Below the pieces are notes generated by a model. The model was not told the DNA's origin and did no database searches. It saw nothing but the letters and a program-made list of their open reading frames with translations. A stretch of DNA of 64,000 nucleotides from Symsagittifera roscoffensis (Eukaryota > Xenacoelomorpha > Acoela > Convolutidae): NCBI RefSeq assembly GCF_963678635.1, contig NC_087070.1:44187467-44251466 (forward strand). The letters run 5' to 3'. A program made the translations under genes and the position numbers. This document shows, piece by piece, positions 62,740 through 64,000 of the stretch (position 1 is the stretch's first letter; every line of letters begins with the position of its first letter).

Positions 62740-62976
62740 TCATCGGATTGTGCTCATGAGGAAATCTCTGTGTTCGTTGAACTTGAGAGATTTGATCAGA
62801 GTGTCCAGCTCACGTTCGTTTTTTGCTGGCAATAAAACCCATTTTACCCCAAGCACAGAATAACAAGGTTGAGTGCATGCAAAAACTCTTGAGGTTACAC
62901 AGCCCAAAAAATCAGCAGAACACTGTGCGGATGATACACCAGTGGGCTTTCTAGTTACTCGTGTAGCTGGAACCAT
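62740..62976 (-). pseudogene. Unrecognised coding segment in unit 2
   Basis: The 78-codon minus-strand frame starts MVPATRVTRKPTGVSSAQCS and ends LKFNEHRDFLMSTIR with TGA. The same frame stays protein-like beyond the TGA (LINACCGRFAVEDNYREVLR, ending DFL). Unit 1 (60758-60994) is nearly identical and has the same TGA, so the stop is older than the duplication, or the reading continues by splicing or recoding. I recognise no family. Confidence 0.45.
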
Positions 62977-63174
62977 TATGAAAGTTTGTCCTGTTTTTTT
63001 TCCTCATCAAGACGACGCGTCTTTTTATTGCCGAAAATAACACAGAAATTTGGCTAATTGGGTGAGTGATATCAATCAGATCGCAGCTAATTTCGTTTTA
63101 AAATGAAGCACAAGAGAATAAATCATATTAGTTTTTAGAAAAAAAAAACGCAATTGAAACAAACAGCTACATAC

Positions 63175-63204
63175 CAAAAAATCTTCTTCAGCAAGCTCCG
63201 CCAT
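63175..63204 (-). other. Possible first exon in tandem unit
   Basis: On the minus strand an ATG at 63204 reads MAELAEEDFL and is followed at once by a splice-donor-like GTATGT (63174 downward). The same arrangement is in unit 1 near 61190-61222. The exon is short and phase 0; the matching acceptor upstream of the 62976 frame is not clear. Confidence 0.3.
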
Positions 63205-63421
63205 AACAGAAGGCACTCTCCAGGGTGACATCCCCATTTTTGACGGAACTCATTTCAGCAAATGCTCGTTTCTTCGAGCAATCGAATTTCAATAATCAAC
63301 ACGCAACTTTTCTCCGGCGCGCAAGATAGTCGATCCTAGTTAAAATCACAAGTTAGAATACGGTGTATAACAAGAATACGGCAAAGTAAAAAACCGATAA
63401 AAATAAAAATCAGTTGCAACA

Positions 63422-64000
63422 GGAAATGCATTATAAATTTTCAGGATATCAGATGAAATCGATGATCATACAGATTATCAGAATAGTTGGATGTGATTAA
63501 TTAGTAGATTAGTTACACATTTGATTAGTTACAGGATAACTTTACCTGTATTAAACCGTTGATGCATAGAGCAAACTTCAAGCGAATGTAATTTTCTGGC
63601 GACTCAAAATAATCAAGGCGACTCAAAATAACTTCCTGCGGTTTTTCCTCCTTCTTTGTTTTTTGGCCTTGGGCTCTGAGGGTTTTTGTTCGAATCTAGA
63701 GTTCTCAGCATCCTTAATCATGAATTTTAAGATATCGTCTGGCAGTGATTCTCCGGCGATTCGTTTCCTTGACTCGCCTTAGGACTCGTTTTTCAAATCG
63801 GAGTACTTAACGTATAAACTGCCACTGCATGATGGATCATTCGCCGCAGTATCCTGAGGTTTGTCGAGCAAACGAACTGTGCACTGGGACACAAAAGGGT
63901 CGTTGATGATGACAATCTCTTTTTTGACACTCCCAGCATGTTTGAAAAAGACCATCGAGTCCCTGTGCAGCCGTCTGGGGTTAAACATAGCTTCTCCTTT
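63422..64000. repeat. Large tandem repeat, unit 3 (cut by window end)
   Basis: The third copy begins at 63422 and is truncated only by the end of the window, so the array continues to the right. Confidence 0.9.
63779..63988 (-). pseudogene. Unrecognised coding segment in unit 3
   Basis: This is the third copy of the SDLKNES-ending segment, cut at the window edge and with the same length difference as unit 1. Confidence 0.4.

Larger units (their letters stand above)
61438..63421. repeat. Large tandem repeat, unit 2 (1,984 bp)
   Basis: It has the same structure as unit 1, slightly longer through small insertions, for example an extra AACAAACAGTCCAT-like stretch near 62570. Confidence 0.93.

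Overview
The window is AT-rich metazoan DNA, almost certainly from an invertebrate, and consists nearly entirely of repeats and mobile elements. I see no convincing single-copy host gene. Reverse-transcribing elements of Ty3-type layout, spliceosomal-type intron signals, a Tc1/mariner-type MITE, a MULE transposase relic and long tandem arrays all point to an animal nuclear genome. I cannot name the species.

Layout. 1-11,940: old intergenic DNA with dispersed repeats, a clean foldback MITE with TA target duplication (1946-2650), a tRNA-like relic (5361-5432), a broken MULE transposase (about 5698-6640, minus) and small tandem repeats. 11,941-45,975: element A, a giant LTR retroelement bounded by related LTRs (TGGAACC...AACTCA) and a CTTG target duplication. 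About 18.4 kb of it is its own sequence. It has three open frames upstream of gag, then gag, protease-RT-RNase H, integrase, two tiny membrane-protein frames, a Ser/Thr/Pro-rich frame, an envelope-type glycoprotein region and a final frame. It looks broken in about half a dozen places, but its LTRs are very similar, so it is young. 27,795-43,443: element B, a second Ty3-type element of about 15.6 kb nested in A's last frame. B looks whole: one 2,933-codon Gag-Pol frame and a second 610-codon frame, with terminal repeats about 98% alike. 45,976-46,620: short unique DNA with a hairpin. About 46,620-58,315: a satellite array of 15 units of two alternating length classes (about 774 and 791 bp), a higher-order repeat. 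59,265-59,450: short palindromic repeats. 59,479-64,000: tandem copies of a 1.96-1.98 kb unit with broken minus-strand coding segments I do not recognise; it runs off the window.

Most unusual content. Element B's Gag-Pol ends in a region that reads like a macro (ADP-ribose-binding) domain, and its second frame carries a coiled coil followed by SGNH/GDSL-hydrolase motifs (GDS, GTND). Two enzyme-like accessory domains in one LTR element, plus a minisatellite-bearing leader of about 2.9 kb, are the best candidates for something little described. Element A is notable for its size, its virus-like accessory frames and ATGA stop-start overlaps. All assignments are by eye from motifs; no database search was run.
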